From the NCBI GenBank assembly GCA_032718475.1, contig JAUCBJ010001804.1, forward strand, positions 1 to 64,000: DNA of 64,000 nucleotides, given 5' to 3'. The notes under the pieces were generated by a model. The model saw nothing but the letters and a program-made list of their open reading frames with translations, did no database searches and was not told the DNA's origin. The stretch comes from Nemertoderma westbladi (Eukaryota; Xenacoelomorpha; Nemertodermatida; Nemertodermatidae). The translations under genes were made by a program, and so were the position numbers. Positions 1-11,694 of this stretch are shown here, in pieces (position 1 is the first letter of the stretch; each line of letters opens with the position of its first letter).

Positions 1-454
1 TGGCGTATCCCGCGTAATTATCTTGGGTCGCTCGCTTATTCTTCGCCCAGTCGGCTTGATGTTCCTCCACCGCAATGAATATAGTAGTTAGCACTGCAGC
101 AGGAAGAGTAAGAAGGGGGTCCGAGTAGACTGTATCAGACATCTGCACTCCATGTTCGGGAGTCAGCTCTACAGTATCCGAACTGCTGGAGCTATCGGGT
201 CGCTGGGAAGTAGGTTCTTGACCAAGATGTTGCTGCGATAAGACAACTGCCTCTTGGTCCCGTTTTACCTGTGCCCTAGTGCCTATGATGGACCTATGGT
301 GGACTAGCCTAGGGTCTGATACTACTGGAGGGATGACCTTTTTTACAGTAGGAGGTGAGCCGAACTCCTTTCTTATTCGCTCCACACTCCTATCTGAATC
401 ACAGATAGTTGTATCGATCAGACTGTCCGACAGGTTTTGCTGAGTGTCAGACAT
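1..454 (-). CDS. Partial Gag-like ORF of an LTR retrotransposon, running off the left edge
   Basis: On the minus strand an ATG at 454 opens 151 codons without a stop to the window edge. The protein starts MSDTQQNLSDSL and continues as a polar stretch rich in Ser, Asp, Glu and Gln. The Gag frames of the three other LTR elements in this window also begin with Met-Ser-Asp (29872 on +, 54626 and 62615 on -), and they share this polar, disordered-looking N-terminus. That is why I read it as a BEL/Pao-type Gag start. No domain such as a zinc knuckle is reached before the edge. It could instead be an unrelated host ORF. The AT-rich DNA that follows (455 onward) would be its leader and LTR. Confidence 0.35.
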   Translation of the reverse strand, partial: MSDTQQNLSDSLIDTTICDSDRSVERIRKEFGSPPTVKKVIPPVVSDPRLVHHRSIIGTRAQVKRDQEAVVLSQQHLGQEPTSQRPDSSSSSDTVELTPEHGVQMSDTVYSDPLLTLPAAVLTTIFIAVEEHQADWAKNKRATQDNYAGYA

Positions 455-592
455 GTTTAGTTATACAGTTGAATGTCTACTACTATATTTTCAGTTAAAG
501 CAAGTCTAGTAATTCAGTATGACCGCAAGCCTAGCGATTTATTACCGGTACCGTTACTCGGTGTAACGTGATATATACACAATATATTAGAA

Positions 593-832
593 TACCGGTA
601 TGCTTATAATATATAAGTATTATTACAGACTAGATTTGTCACAGAGTACCGGTATATAATTTTAGCACAAATATATATATATATATAGTAGGCCTATAAT
701 GAATACCGGTATACAGCTTACACTTACAGCATGTAAGTATAATTATGAACTAGAATTAATTACAGAGTACCGGTATGATTTCAGCTCAAATTTATAGAAA
801 TAAATATAATAAGCCTATGGTAAGTACCGGTA
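593..832. repeat. Imperfect tandem repeat of 110-120 bp with paired TACCGGTA palindromes
   Basis: The stretch from 593 to 703 is repeated with changes from 704 to about 824. Each unit has two TACCGGTA palindromes, a tract reading like TATAAGTATTATTA, and TAGGCCTAT or a similar AGCCTAT. Palindromes start at 593, about 652, 704, about 769 and 825. It lies just upstream of the minus-strand Gag-like ORF, so it may be leader sequence of that element. No coding potential is visible. Confidence 0.6.
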
Positions 833-1751
833 TGTCAATTATTTTTAGAATAATTGAATTCCTGAATATTTTAGGGTTACTTAGTTACTTTAACTTACTT
901 TATTACCGTTATTTAAGCAGTAGTCCAACTGATAGTGAGACCTAGTTGTCGTATGGCAGGCCTACTATTTATAAATCGTTTGAGTTGATTTATAATATTT
1001 ATATACCCGTTACATGGGTTTTTGTCAATATTTGAAACAAATGTTATTATTTCTGGGGGAGTCACTACACAGAAGCTGAACGCCTCTAAGTGAAGTGCTA
1101 TTTATTTGACACTAAAACTGATAATTCTAATTTACCTAAGTTACTTAATACTACAAATTACTTACGATACGGGTGAGATTAATTCTCTAATTAAACACAA
1201 CAAAATATTACGTACGAAATTTTTAGGGTAATTTTACAGGAAGTCTACAAACCAGTCCAACAAAGGGTTAGATTTCTGGTTATTACAAAGGACAGGGTAC
1301 TACGGTATTTAAATAATAAGTAGTAGTAAATATACTGCGTTGTCCAGATAGGAAAATACCACCGCCTGACGACCTATAACCGTATCGCTATAGGTACTAC
1401 GTTATGTATCACGGATTGTTCCTACCCAGAAGCTAATAGAGCTAACGAATGTGCCTATCAACCACTTTACAACACAAATATACTGCCTACACTAATTACT
1501 TCGGAAAGCACTGTACACTAAACCCTAAATTAGGTACAAGTACCGGTATAACAAATAATCAGTAGTTAAATATACTTGAACAGTTAAAAGAACCACGGCA
1601 TCTGCTGGAGTGACCGAAGCACAAAGTCGTCAGTCTTTACCTACGCCAAGCAGCCCTGATGTAGTACCGGGGTTAGTTTAACTATAACGGTATGTATAAC
1701 AAGCACAATTACTGTAGGAATAAACTTGGGGACATGAATGTTGCGAATAAT
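833..1751. other. AT-rich non-coding stretch
   Basis: No open frame of note and no recognisable domain. Scattered TACCGGTA palindromes continue (for example near 1542). It is probably untranslated or LTR sequence of the minus-strand element entering at the left edge, but no LTR boundary is visible. Confidence 0.4.
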
Positions 1752-2325
1752 CGCATAAACTCTGAATAATAAATATTACGCTACCCGTACAGAATACTCA
1801 AACAAATACAAACCAAACGCTGGCAGACTACTATTAAGCCTAAACAAACTACTGTATGTGCAGATTCTGAAACTGTTAGTTAGTATGCGTTCTAACACGG
1901 TAGTACGACTTACTCTTTAAGAGGGGATTGACCTTACCGCTTATGGCTGCCCCAACTTACTAACGGCACTTGATCAGACCAACTCTACACACGCAGCAAT
2001 CCCTTCAGACCTAAAAATAGCTAGACAACAATCCAGCCTACAAATATTTGAGTAATAACTATTACGGTACCTGAACAGACCACACAAACAAACACAGGCT
2101 AAAACACTGGCAGACTACGATCAAGCCTAGATAAACTACAGTATATGCAGACTCTGAAACTGTTAGTTAGTATGCGTTCTAACACGGTAGTACGACTTAT
2201 TCTTTAAGAGGGGATTGACCTTACCGCATATGGCTGCCCCAACTTACTAACGGCACTTTATCAGACAAACTCTACACACGCCGCAATCTCTCCAAACTCA
2301 ACAACAGTCAGACAGCAGCTCAGCC
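1752..2325. repeat. Two-copy tandem repeat, period 287 bp
   Basis: The block containing GCAGATTCTGAAACTG at 1860 recurs as GCAGACTCTGAAACTG at 2147. The following stretch of about 130 bp is nearly identical in both copies, running through the segment reading AAGAGGGGATTGACC. The two units cover about 1752-2038 and 2039-2325. No ORF is preserved across the repeat. Confidence 0.8.
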
Positions 2326-5244
2326 TACAATTATCTGAACAATCTGAGCAGGGTCACACGCCTTCTGCTCAATATTAGCCTACTAGTAAATAAAACCGAC
2401 AGAAATAAGTAGAATCTCAAATAAAAAATCAGGGCGGCCGTTCCCTGATTAAGTACCAAGACCTACCGGTATACAACAATCAAAATCGAATAATACTAAT
2501 GTACTTGTACAGCAGTACCGGTACCGGTGATGACAGTTAGGCCTACTGACCTACAGAAGCACCGGTTCAGTTTTACCAGTCACTACGGTATTTTGCAACC
2601 TTATTGCTTACTGCAATAAGATTATAAACTGTTACTGTTCGCGCTTTTGAAGACCTTTAGCAGTTTAACCTGCCAAAATTTATATGTCTTTTCGTTAATT
2701 AAAACACCTTTAGCATACGACAACAATTTATGCTAATACACAAAACATTAGCCGAAGTCAGCCCATGCGCGATCATTCACCCGATGGATCTACACCCGGG
2801 AGACTGAATTCGGATGCTTAAATTTTATTATTGCAGTGTAAGGTTGCAGTGTATACCTACTGTATTATTCGATATTTCGTTAATAATTAATCTCTGACAG
2901 GTATTATTGGCTTTCGGGAAATATTAACAGTTCCTTTAGGACGTGGCGCTTTATCTATTTAAACAGAACTAAGACTTATACTAAAACGCAACGATACTGC
3001 TTATGATTGAAGTATAAAGCGTATTCTTTAGGAAATACTTTGTTACCAATCACAATCATACACACTATTCTGCCGACAGTCAGTATATTTGATCACACAT
3101 AAAGAGAGCAGCAATTGACTCACGTAGGGTCTGCTAAATAACATTGGATTCAATACACACCACATTAATATAAATCGCAATTGTTATGTATAGCCGGTCT
3201 CTCTAACCTGTAGTGTATCAAGAAAATTGGGAATTTGGGTGATTTATCCGTATTATCCAAAGAGCAATATTTCCATCAACAAATAGGTACAATTAATAAC
3301 TGACGGTAAAATAACAGTACAAACAATATGATTAATGCAGTTAAATTAAGTGAGTATGTTAAGTAGTGAGTTATTGATTGAATTAGAGTTAGTTAGGTAA
3401 CAGTTTATACTTTCGATAATTTAAGCAGTTTACTAGAGTTCTTCCCAAAAGGCCGGTGTTTCTGGCTTAGACAGCAATAACAACAAAGTATCAAGTAAAA
3501 AACAGTAAGACTGAACACTCTCCTTATGATCGGCTGAAAAGCTACACGTCGACAGGAAAAATCGCTCTGATTGGCTCAAGCCAAACAAAGAACCACGCGT
3601 CCAATGGCTGTTTCCATGTCAGCAACCAGCTGTTAGATGTCGTAATATGAATCATCACGGCTAAGCTGTGAAAGGTAGTTGGTGCATTACAAGTTTTTTG
3701 CCTTACCATGTCCGCCAAAACACGTATATAGCAGAATTACTTTTATGTCCGTTAAAACACCTGTAACGGTACCTTGCGGGCGAGGGGAATATATATACAG
3801 TTAGAGAACCTTTTTAGAGTATTCCAGCGCCTGGGGGGAACTGGCCAGCAAAGGCAAACGTATCAGTTATCCCACAAAAGCTTTTACAATAATAATAATA
3901 ATAATTAATTGATATAGGCCTATACCGGTAATAAATAATTATTATAAATTTATATGATAATTATAGGCCTAATAAAAAACAGCATACGTCATACACATAA
4001 GTGCAGCAGTGCCGTAAATTGATTCACAAATGACTGACTGAATATACAATTACTAACAAATGGATGGATGGAACGTAGTAGCTTTAGTCACCTACAGGAT
4101 AATATTATGATGTGTTATCCAATCACAAACGAGATAACAAACCACTCCAGGGTTTAGGGCACGGTACCCCGTAATGTATAATGGATAGTAGTCAACAATC
4201 TACCTACAACCAATTCGCCCTGCCTCAACAAAGGCAGCAAAGTTGGAAGTAAAAGGCCTAGATTTGAATCTCCATAGAAGGCAAGGTAAACCCATTAGCC
4301 AATCAAATGGCTGCAAAAAAATTTCAAAAATTATTGTCCTAAGGCACTGAATAGTGAATTGGAACACTTTCTAAGGCGCTGTTGGGTGGTGGATGGCCTG
4401 CTTATCAAGTGAGATGCCATGGTACAACAGTTGGGACATAGCGCAGGTGGTTATGGTACAACAGGTGGGACATAGTACTAAAAGGGTTAAGATAAGCCAT
4501 TTAACTTTGCATTAATATCAATAAATTTATATTAGATTCATATAAATTAATATAATTACTCTACTTGGCCACCATATTAGATAATTCATATTGATGTAGA
4601 TTTATAAATTTATTTGTTTCTATACCTATTACTTGATAATTTATAATTAATTATTGAATTATTTAATTAATTGGATTATCGTATAGATCTTGGCAGATTC
4701 GTAAAGTCGCTAGTCTAGGGAAATTAGAATTGAATCCCTTATTTCAAACCATAAAATCACCGGGGGGGGGAGCATTCTGCGTGGTAGGGGGCCATATGGC
4801 GCTAGGCCTATGTGACCCGGGGGGACATTTGGCGCTAGGCGAATATGCCCCCCTGGGCATTCCGCGCGGAGGGACATTTTTGAGTATGACACCGGGACTG
4901 CGGTATGCGCCAGCAGTGCAGTGCAGTACCTATTAACCATAGTTAACTCTTCTTGACGCCGCTTGGGAAACTAACCAACCGTCAGACCGTGATTTATTTT
5001 TGAACTGTTTTTCCACCAACCAGCCAACCTGATTATAGAATGTTGTTCGTTGCCACAGTATATGGCACTAACATAGTATAGACTGATAGAAGCAGCCATG
5101 AGAATGACAAAGGGAATAAAACATTCGCACAGATATTGAAAACCGTCGTGTCAGTCTGTCCTTCTTTGTCAATTTATTAACTTTACTTGCGCTGTATCGG
5201 GGCCATATATATAGATATATATATACAGTACATATAACATTGGA
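2326..5244. other. Long gene-free stretch
   Basis: No protein-coding signal is recognisable. Contents are a short (AAT)n tract near 3890, a TATA-like AATATATATACAG near 3790, a pair of TGGTACAACAG repeats near 4420-4460, an 8-base G run near 4762, and two short GGCGCTAGGC repeats at 4798-4840. Overlapping open frames on both strands at 4710-4940 come from that GC-richer repeat patch and look spurious. Confidence 0.5.
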
Positions 5245-5560
5245 GGTGTCTCATTGGTTCCCCCAAGCTTGACACTAGAACAAAATCGCCTCCGCTTTGC
5301 AGGACATTGCTTTCGCCGAGAGGACCAGCCAGTGCATAATCTTGTACTTTGGCAGCCTCATGGAATGAATAAGCATGGTGGACAGCCCATGACTTTCTTG
5401 AGACGCATCTTAAAGGACACTGGCCTTGAAGATGCGGATGATCTAGCAAATGTCATGGGTGATAGGGAGTTGTGGCGGTGCAATTTTGTCAATAAGCCGG
5501 CACAGCATTCTTAAAAATGCAGCTGCAATGCAGCATGCCGATCCTAGTAGTTTCGGGGCC
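5245..5560 (+). pseudogene. LINE reverse transcriptase C-terminal fragment
   Basis: The frame from 5254 to 5514 encodes a conserved LINE C-terminal tail, including LRFAGHCFRREDQPVHNLVL, a GGQPMTFLRRILKDTGL segment and NVMGDRELW. The same protein tail is encoded by the longer minus-strand copy at 56320-56976, and the 3' untranslated bases match up to GCATGCCGATCCTAGTAG. This is therefore the 3' end of a 5'-truncated non-LTR retrotransposon. The catalytic RT region is absent. I cannot assign the clade with confidence. Confidence 0.8.
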
Positions 5561-5639
5561 AGTATTTACAGTAGTTAACCAACCATATGCAGCCAAGTGC
5601 CAACAAGTCCAATATAGTGCTAGTTAGTCAAACCACGTG

Positions 5640-6075
5640 TCAGCGAGTGACCGTTTATTGTTTTGGTTAGAAAGGCTAGCCTCTGTAACCTGCTCCTTTC
5701 CTTCATTTGGTAAAGTGACTGTTTATTGTTTTGGTTAGAAAATCCGTCCTTTGAACCTGCTCCTTTCCATCAATTGGTAATTGTTTTTGGCTATAAAATG
5801 AGTGTTTTGCTACGTCATGTGGTAATCGATTATCGATAACAACCACAAACTATTAAATTTAGAGTCTTTTACCACATGCGCATATGGAAATCTATCTCAT
5901 AGTCTATAAATCAAGGAATTTTGAATGTTTTGGCACAGGCATAGTGAAACCAACTGTCCGACAGACCAGAAATCAACAAATTTTGAATGTTTTGGCATAG
6001 TCATGTTGAAATAAAACTGTCTGACAGTCCAGAAATCATCAGTCTGACATTTGAAGAAATACATACATAAAAAGG
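5640..6075. repeat. Dispersed repeat, copy 1 (two 68-bp minisatellite units plus tail)
   Basis: Two units of the minisatellite that forms the array at 10022-10600 occur here, with CTGTAACCTGCTCCTTTCC at about 5687 and a related unit at about 5754. The following tail (about 5772-6070) matches 10590-10835 closely, including AAAATGAGTGTTTTGCTACG and GGAAATCTATCTCATAG. The copies differ mainly in the number of minisatellite units, so this is one repeat family with an expandable internal array. Confidence 0.8.
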
Positions 6076-6089
6076 GTACATGCTAAAAA

Positions 6090-6775
6090 GTGGAATGAGC
6101 TAGAATGACCTAGAATGATCTAGAATGACCTAGAATGAGATAGAATGATCTAAGAATGACCTAGAATAAGCTATGAGGAGATTATAGAATGCAAGAATGA
6201 CCTAGAATGACCTAAGAATCACCTAGAATGAGCTATGAGGATATGATAGAATGCAATACCGACCTATACCGAGCTGTAACAAGATAAGAATCGAGTCGTT
6301 TGAGTCAGGGATATGAATCGTTTTTTCGAGAGCCAGCAATATGTCGTAGTATGGCGATTTCTAGTAAAGAGCAGGTAGTGGATAAGTTCTTTAGTTACAG
6401 CGCTTCGGTTTTGGAAACTACATACCGGAAGCCTATTAGTGCCGGACATAAACCAGGTAGTAAGCAGCATTCTTCTAAGCGAGCATATTACTACAAATAA
6501 TAGTATTACTAATAATAATAGCTCATTCTAGGTGATTCTTATCTTGTTATAGCTCGGTATAGGTCGGTATTGCATTCTATCATATACTCATACCCCATTC
6601 TAGGCGATTCTGATCTTGTTATAGCTTGGTATAGGTCGGTATTGCATTTTATCATCTCAACAGAGTTCGTTCTAGGTGATTCTTATGTGATTCTAGATAA
6701 TTCTAGATCATTCTTGCATTCTATTATTTTCTCATATCTCATTCTAGGTCATTCTAGACCATTCTAGCCCTAGTA
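6090..6775. repeat. Fold-back element with arms of about 10-bp TAGAATGACC repeats
   Basis: The left arm (about 6090-6297) is a run of TAGAATGACC/TAGAATGATC repeats ending in ACCGACCTATACCGAGCTG and AAGATAAGAATCG. The right arm (about 6530-6775) holds the reverse complement: CGATTCTTATCTTG, then CAGCTCGG-like and GGTCGGTATTGCATTCTA, then TCATTCTAGGTCATTCTAG repeats. The right arm contains the inner part twice. The roughly 230-bp spacer has a small open frame (6300-6500) that I do not recognise. Intramolecular pairing would give a large hairpin. Confidence 0.75.
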
Positions 6776-8084
6776 GCACATAACGTTCACACACAGCTTT
6801 TGGACGTTGAGAACATGTCCACTCCATAAACGTCGCACATACTGTACCAGATTTCAACGTTCTAAATTAGTCTCCATATAATAACGCCTAAATGGTGTTG
6901 GTGTTTCAACTGAAAAGTAACGTTCATTAATGGTATCAGTTAATTTCCCGTTAATGTTCTTGGACGTTTGAATGGCGTCCAAAGCAATAACCAGTTCAAT
7001 TTGAGTTCAGAAACTGAAAAGTAACGATTTGTAAATGGCAAGTTATATTTCCGTTTTCTATTGTGAACGTTTCAATATTGTTTATTATCCAATAAAAATT
7101 AACCAGTTCAATTTCAGTTCAGATATTTTTAAAATTGTCGTTCAAAAAATGTCCAAACTATGTTTTTCATAACCGTAGTTCAATAGCGGTTCAATACTAA
7201 ACATTTTCCGTTCAAAATAATAATTATCTGAACGACAAACTTTCCCACGCTATGGGAACCAGTGTCTGTGATGAATCATCCAATTACAGGCAATACTGGA
7301 ACTGCCCAAGTACTGAATGATGTAAAAATAGTGGTATATTGGTTCATACAGAACTCAGGAGCAAAGTATACAGTAGTACTGTAGGTACTGTATAACGGTG
7401 TGTAATACAACATACTGCATTGTATAACTGTAATTTAAATTAATTTTTGTTGCGTCTCAATTATTTCCTGTATATTTTTATGACGGCATGGGGTACATAC
7501 GTCATGGGGTACATACATTCAATAGGCGAACAGTGCGAAGATCGAGGTCAATCTTGTGATGCTTTTCAACCGTATCGGGACCAATAATAAAGGGCCGCCA
7601 TCCATCAAAGAGACTAAAGGTAATTATTTACAATTTAATTATTAGTTAATAATTTTATTTCTAGTCGAATATATGACAGAACTTTAGACAGTTAGAGTTA
7701 TTAGCTTTAAAATATGTAATTTAATATATCACATGAGCGGTACTGCATGTAATTTAATTCGAAGATTGTTGTAATAAACAGATAAAATTAATGCAAAAAA
7801 ACATGATTGAATAAATATAAATTTTTTAAATTGATCCAATTTACCGATCAGCCTGCTTAAGCCACAGCGGTAAATTAAATATTTAAATTCTTTGGTTGAA
7901 TCTCTCAAGTTTATAATGCGGTATGTAAGTATTTATCTATCTATAACAAAAATTTGTTCCACCACCACCACCATGCAACCTTCAATTGGCTTACTGTGAA
8001 GCAGCATGCAAAGAATGATATGCCAGGTTTACTGTATACAAAATTCCACCGCCGCAATTCCCTATCCCCATAATTATCAGCATT

Positions 8085-8215
8085 TCCAAAGCCAATGTCC
8101 TTTAAGAGGCGTCTTGGGTGAAGTCATGGGGTGTCAAAGCGCAAGATTGTGCACAGACTCACTGGTTCTCACGGCGAAAGCAATGTCCTGCAAAGCGGAG
8201 GCGGCATATATATTA
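8085..8215 (-). pseudogene. LINE C-terminal fragment, decayed
   Basis: The plus-strand text GTCCTTTAAGAGGCGTCTT and CACGGCGAAAGCAATGTCC matches the minus-strand LINE at 56408-56545 in the same order. The piece covers only part of the RT C-terminal tail and is frameshifted. It lies inside the AACGTT-rich element. Confidence 0.7.
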
Positions 8216-8875
8216 TATGTATATTTATAGTATATATGTATGTATAAATGAGCATCACATTAGAAAGATTCGGTTTCATATTTGTGCAAGAGTATACAGT
8301 TTATAAAAGTATAGGCCTAACAGTATATCACTTGAAGTAAAAGTGACTTATACAGTACAACATGCTATTCATTAGGTATAATTATATAATCGGCTCCTTC
8401 CTTTTTTTGAAGTAAAGTAGTGCATAAAATGTTTCTTTTAATTTTTTTTATTTTTAAATAAATTTTATTTTTGTTACAGCTGGGAAAGGCAATTTATTAT
8501 GGATGGAGTGTGTGTGGGGATTCGACTAGCTACAAAATTCAGGAGAAAACGAAGGAATGCTACCCAGAGAAAGATATCATTATACAGTACTCCCACTCTG
8601 TAATAATTAACTCTAGACTTATCTATTTAACTTTTACCTTAATGATATATTATGTATTTCCTATTTGATTTATCTTCTTGTTATGTTTCTTTCCATGTTT
8701 CTCATGTTCGGTAAATTCGGTATATTTGTGATAAAGTAAGTAGTGGTAATATTCAATATAAACTTGTGGTGTTATTTCAACAAGCAAATGTTTGTTTTCA
8801 TGTTCAGTTGATTTACTTTTGCTGCAGTCCTGCAGTACACAAATCGTTGCACTAACAGCGGTGGTCAGTTGTCCA

Positions 8876-8896
8876 GGGGGGGGGGGGGGGGGGGAG
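8876..8896 (+). repeat. Poly(G) run
   Basis: An almost unbroken run of about 20 G, with one A near its end, in AT-rich surroundings. It is one of about nine long G/C homopolymer runs in the window. Confidence 0.9.
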
Positions 8897-9292
8897 GGGC
8901 ATTTTGCCATATTATCATTTAATAGTGAATGATTGACAGCTATTTAGCAGTGGTTAAATATTCGTTCGAAATTATATATTTGAACTACACTTTTAGTTCA
9001 AGCACAGTTCAAACCAACAGTTTTGAACGTTTGAAGGAACCATTATTGAACCTTTTCAAAACAATATTAAACCGTTCAAAAGGAGTTCGGTAAATAATTA
9101 GTTGAACGGACCATTTTAGAACGAATATCTAACGTTTATAAGATGACGTCGAGTCAACGTTTTTTGAGCGGGACAAATCCCTTCCTAGATGAACGTGTAC
9201 AGTGAACGCACCTAGAACGTTATCAGAACAACGTTATCCACGTTATTAGAACTATTCTAAACGTGAGGTGAACGTTGGTGTGCTACTAGGGA

Positions 9293-10021
9293 TAAACATT
9301 GAATACAGGCATGCCAGACAGCCAGAATGAGTATTGTACAACATACCATCGGCCTACTGTATACCATTTACATGTGGAAAATTCCTCCATTACCGCGAAT
9401 TTTAAAATTAGCCAATCATCAATCTCAGATTAGATAATAGAAGTGACAGCGTCTATCGCATAATGTTTATTTTATGTGACAAAATAACATTGTTCTGATA
9501 TGTAACAAATCATGTTTTTAAAATGTTAGAACTAAACACTTATAAAACATTTTTGACTAATGTTTATGTTCTCACATTAAAATAACGTTTTTTTAACATC
9601 AACAGTTATCATTTATTTAATGTCTGACAAAGACATTATAGAGTAATGTTAAAATAACATATATTGAACATCTAAATATTCTATCAAACAAGGGAATAAC
9701 ATTTATCAACATTTATAACAAATTAATGATGTTTTTCTGACATTCCGTGAAAGTAAATTGTTTGCAGGGTACCGGCACTGGTACTGCTATAGGCCTACTG
9801 TGTAGCCTACCATTTAAATACGGTAATGGTAGGCATACCGGTTGTGCTAACAAATTTTAAATAATTGATAGGCGAAACTGGATTGCAGGATTGTGGAAAA
9901 TGTGGATATACCTTTCACATAATTTAGGCCTTACTGTATTAGTTTTATAATCAATAATGGATCATGACTACTGTCTAAGTAGTGTTACGGATAGCGGCTC
10001 CACTACTTCCAACAGCACAGA
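9293..10021. other. Gene-free stretch rich in AATAACATT-like words
   Basis: No ORF of note. Between about 9470 and 9740 the words AATAACATT, AACATTTAT and their reverse complements recur at least eight times on both strands. This resembles the subterminal repeats of a TIR element whose ends I could not define. The part from 9760 to 10021 shows nothing specific. Confidence 0.4.
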
Positions 10022-10600
10022 AGGCCCGCCTCTGTAACCTGCCCCTTTCCCTCAATTAGTTAAATGATCGTTTATTGTTTTGGTTAGAAAATCCCATCTC
10101 TGTAACCTGCTCCTTTCCCTCAATTAGTTAAATGATCGTTTTATTGTTTTGGTTAGAAAATCCCGTCTCTGTAACCTGCTCCTTTCCCTGATTTGGTAAA
10201 GTGACTGTTTATTGTTTTGGTTAGAAAATCCCGCCTCTGTAACCTGCTCCTTTCCCTCAATTAGTTTAAGTGATCGTTTATTGTTTTGGTTAGGAAATCC
10301 CGCCTCTGTAACCTGCTCCTTTCCCTCAATTGGTAATGTTATCGTTTATTGTTTTGGTTAGAAAATCCCGCCTCTGTAACCTGCTCCTTTCTCTCAATTG
10401 GTAATGTTATCGTTTATTGTTTTGGTTAGAAAATCCCGTCTCTGTAACCTGCTCCTTTCCCTCAATTAGTTAAATGATCGTTTATTGTTTTGGTTAGAAA
10501 ATCCCGTCTCTGTAACCTGCTCCTTTCCCTGATTTGGTAAAGTGACTGTTTATTGTTTTGGTTAGAAAACTCGGCCTTAACCTGCTCCTTTCCATCAATT
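10022..10600. repeat. Minisatellite, nine copies, period 67-69 bp
   Basis: CTGTAACCTGCTCCTTT starts at about 10032, 10100, 10169, 10237, 10306, 10373, 10442 and 10510, and a decayed unit follows near 10577. Each unit continues with CCCTCAATTAGTTAAATG or a variant and TTTATTGTTTTGGTTAGAAA. A single decayed unit occurs at 24003-24062 and two at 5676-5770. Confidence 0.9.
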
Positions 10601-10835
10601 GGTAATTGTTTTTGGCTATAAAATGAGTGTTTTGCTACGTCATGTGGTAATCGATTATCGACAACAACCACAAACTATTAAATATAGAGTCTTTTTACCA
10701 CAGGCGCATATGGAAATCTATCTCATAGTCTATAAATCATGGAATCATAGAATGTTTTGGCACAGGCATAGTGAAATCAACTGTCTGACAGTCCAGAAAT
10801 CAGCAGTCTGACAGTTTGAAGAAATACATACATAA
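10601..10835. repeat. Dispersed repeat, copy 2, tail region
   Basis: This is nearly the same as 5780-6065, sharing AAAATGAGTGTTTTGCTACG, the ATCGATTATCGA palindrome region and CAGTCTGACA near the end. The tail ends at GAAATACATACATAAAAA in both copies. Confidence 0.8.
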
Positions 10836-11694
10836 AAATTTACAATAAAAGTCATTAAATGGACAACAAAAGTCATTATGCATAATTCGTAAAAAAAAAG
10901 TGACAAAAAAAGTCAAATAAATTGACATAAAAAATCACTGCCATACAAATATACAAAAGTGGGCTAAAGTTGCCCCATTCTACAGTAGTCAAGTTAAACT
11001 GTATGACTCAAACAATTGATGCGAACCAGCTAACGATAGACATAAAAGATTATAACCATTACCGGTACTGCCTGGGATCTGGGGATATTGGAAAAACTTG
11101 CTCTTCAGCGTAACGGTCGTGACATATTTTCCATCCACTCATTTAGTCATTACAATACAATGCTATTATAAAAAATTTTTTTATTGTACATTATTTAACC
11201 GACATGGCTAATTACTACATATATATATATAAGATTCTGAAAAACATATGGCATTGTCAGTTTGGTAATGATAATGGTCATGCCATTTTGGTTTGTATGT
11301 AATTATGCCAAAAATATTGAATTTTTGGCATTTTTAAAATCACATTTTGTCAGCTAGTAGCCGTCTGGCAGTTGTATGTCTGTACGTACTGACGTACCCA
11401 TATCCAACACCAGCACCCAGGGCTGCAGGGAGCCAGGTACAACCTGACAACTGTACAACTACGCACTGGCACTATACTTCTGTTTCTGTACTTGTGTACT
11501 GTCCCACTCTGCACTGTCACCAATTTTGAAACCACTTTTGCATATTGCACTACGGTCAGACGGTACAGCGATAAGTACAGAAGTAACTAGGCCTAGAGCT
11601 AGGCCTAGGCCTAGAGCTAGTACAGTAGAACTAAGGCATAGAGCTGTTGATATAGACAGATCTGCAGATAGAGCATCTGAGCATAGAGTTACAC
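10836..11694. other. Non-coding region upstream of TMEM222
   Basis: No further gene is visible. It contains an (AT)n tract near 11218, a patch of overlapping AGGCCTAGAGCT repeats at about 11588-11620, and several CTGTAC words. A promoter for TMEM222 would lie here, but I see no convincing TATA or initiator. Confidence 0.4.

Larger units (their letters stand above)
6768..9292. mobile_element. Putative terminal-inverted-repeat element with AACGTT-rich subterminal regions
   Basis: The left end reads CCCTAGTAGCACA then AACGTTCAC (from about 6770). The right end, reverse-complemented, reads CCCTAGTAGCACACCAACG then TTCAC (to about 9290). Many AACGTT or near-AACGTT motifs lie inside both ends (6800-7200 and 9000-9290). 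No target-site duplication is obvious and no transposase is visible, so it would be non-autonomous and its superfamily is unknown. The interior holds a LINE fragment and a poly(G) run. Confidence 0.5.

Noticed and set aside
4710-4940. Two overlapping proline/glycine-rich frames on opposite strands
   Set aside because: Both derive from a short GC-rich repeated patch, and neither has conserved features.
10022-10600. A CRISPR-like repeat array
   Set aside because: The units are contiguous at 67-69 bp without unique spacers, and the context is an animal genome. It is a minisatellite.
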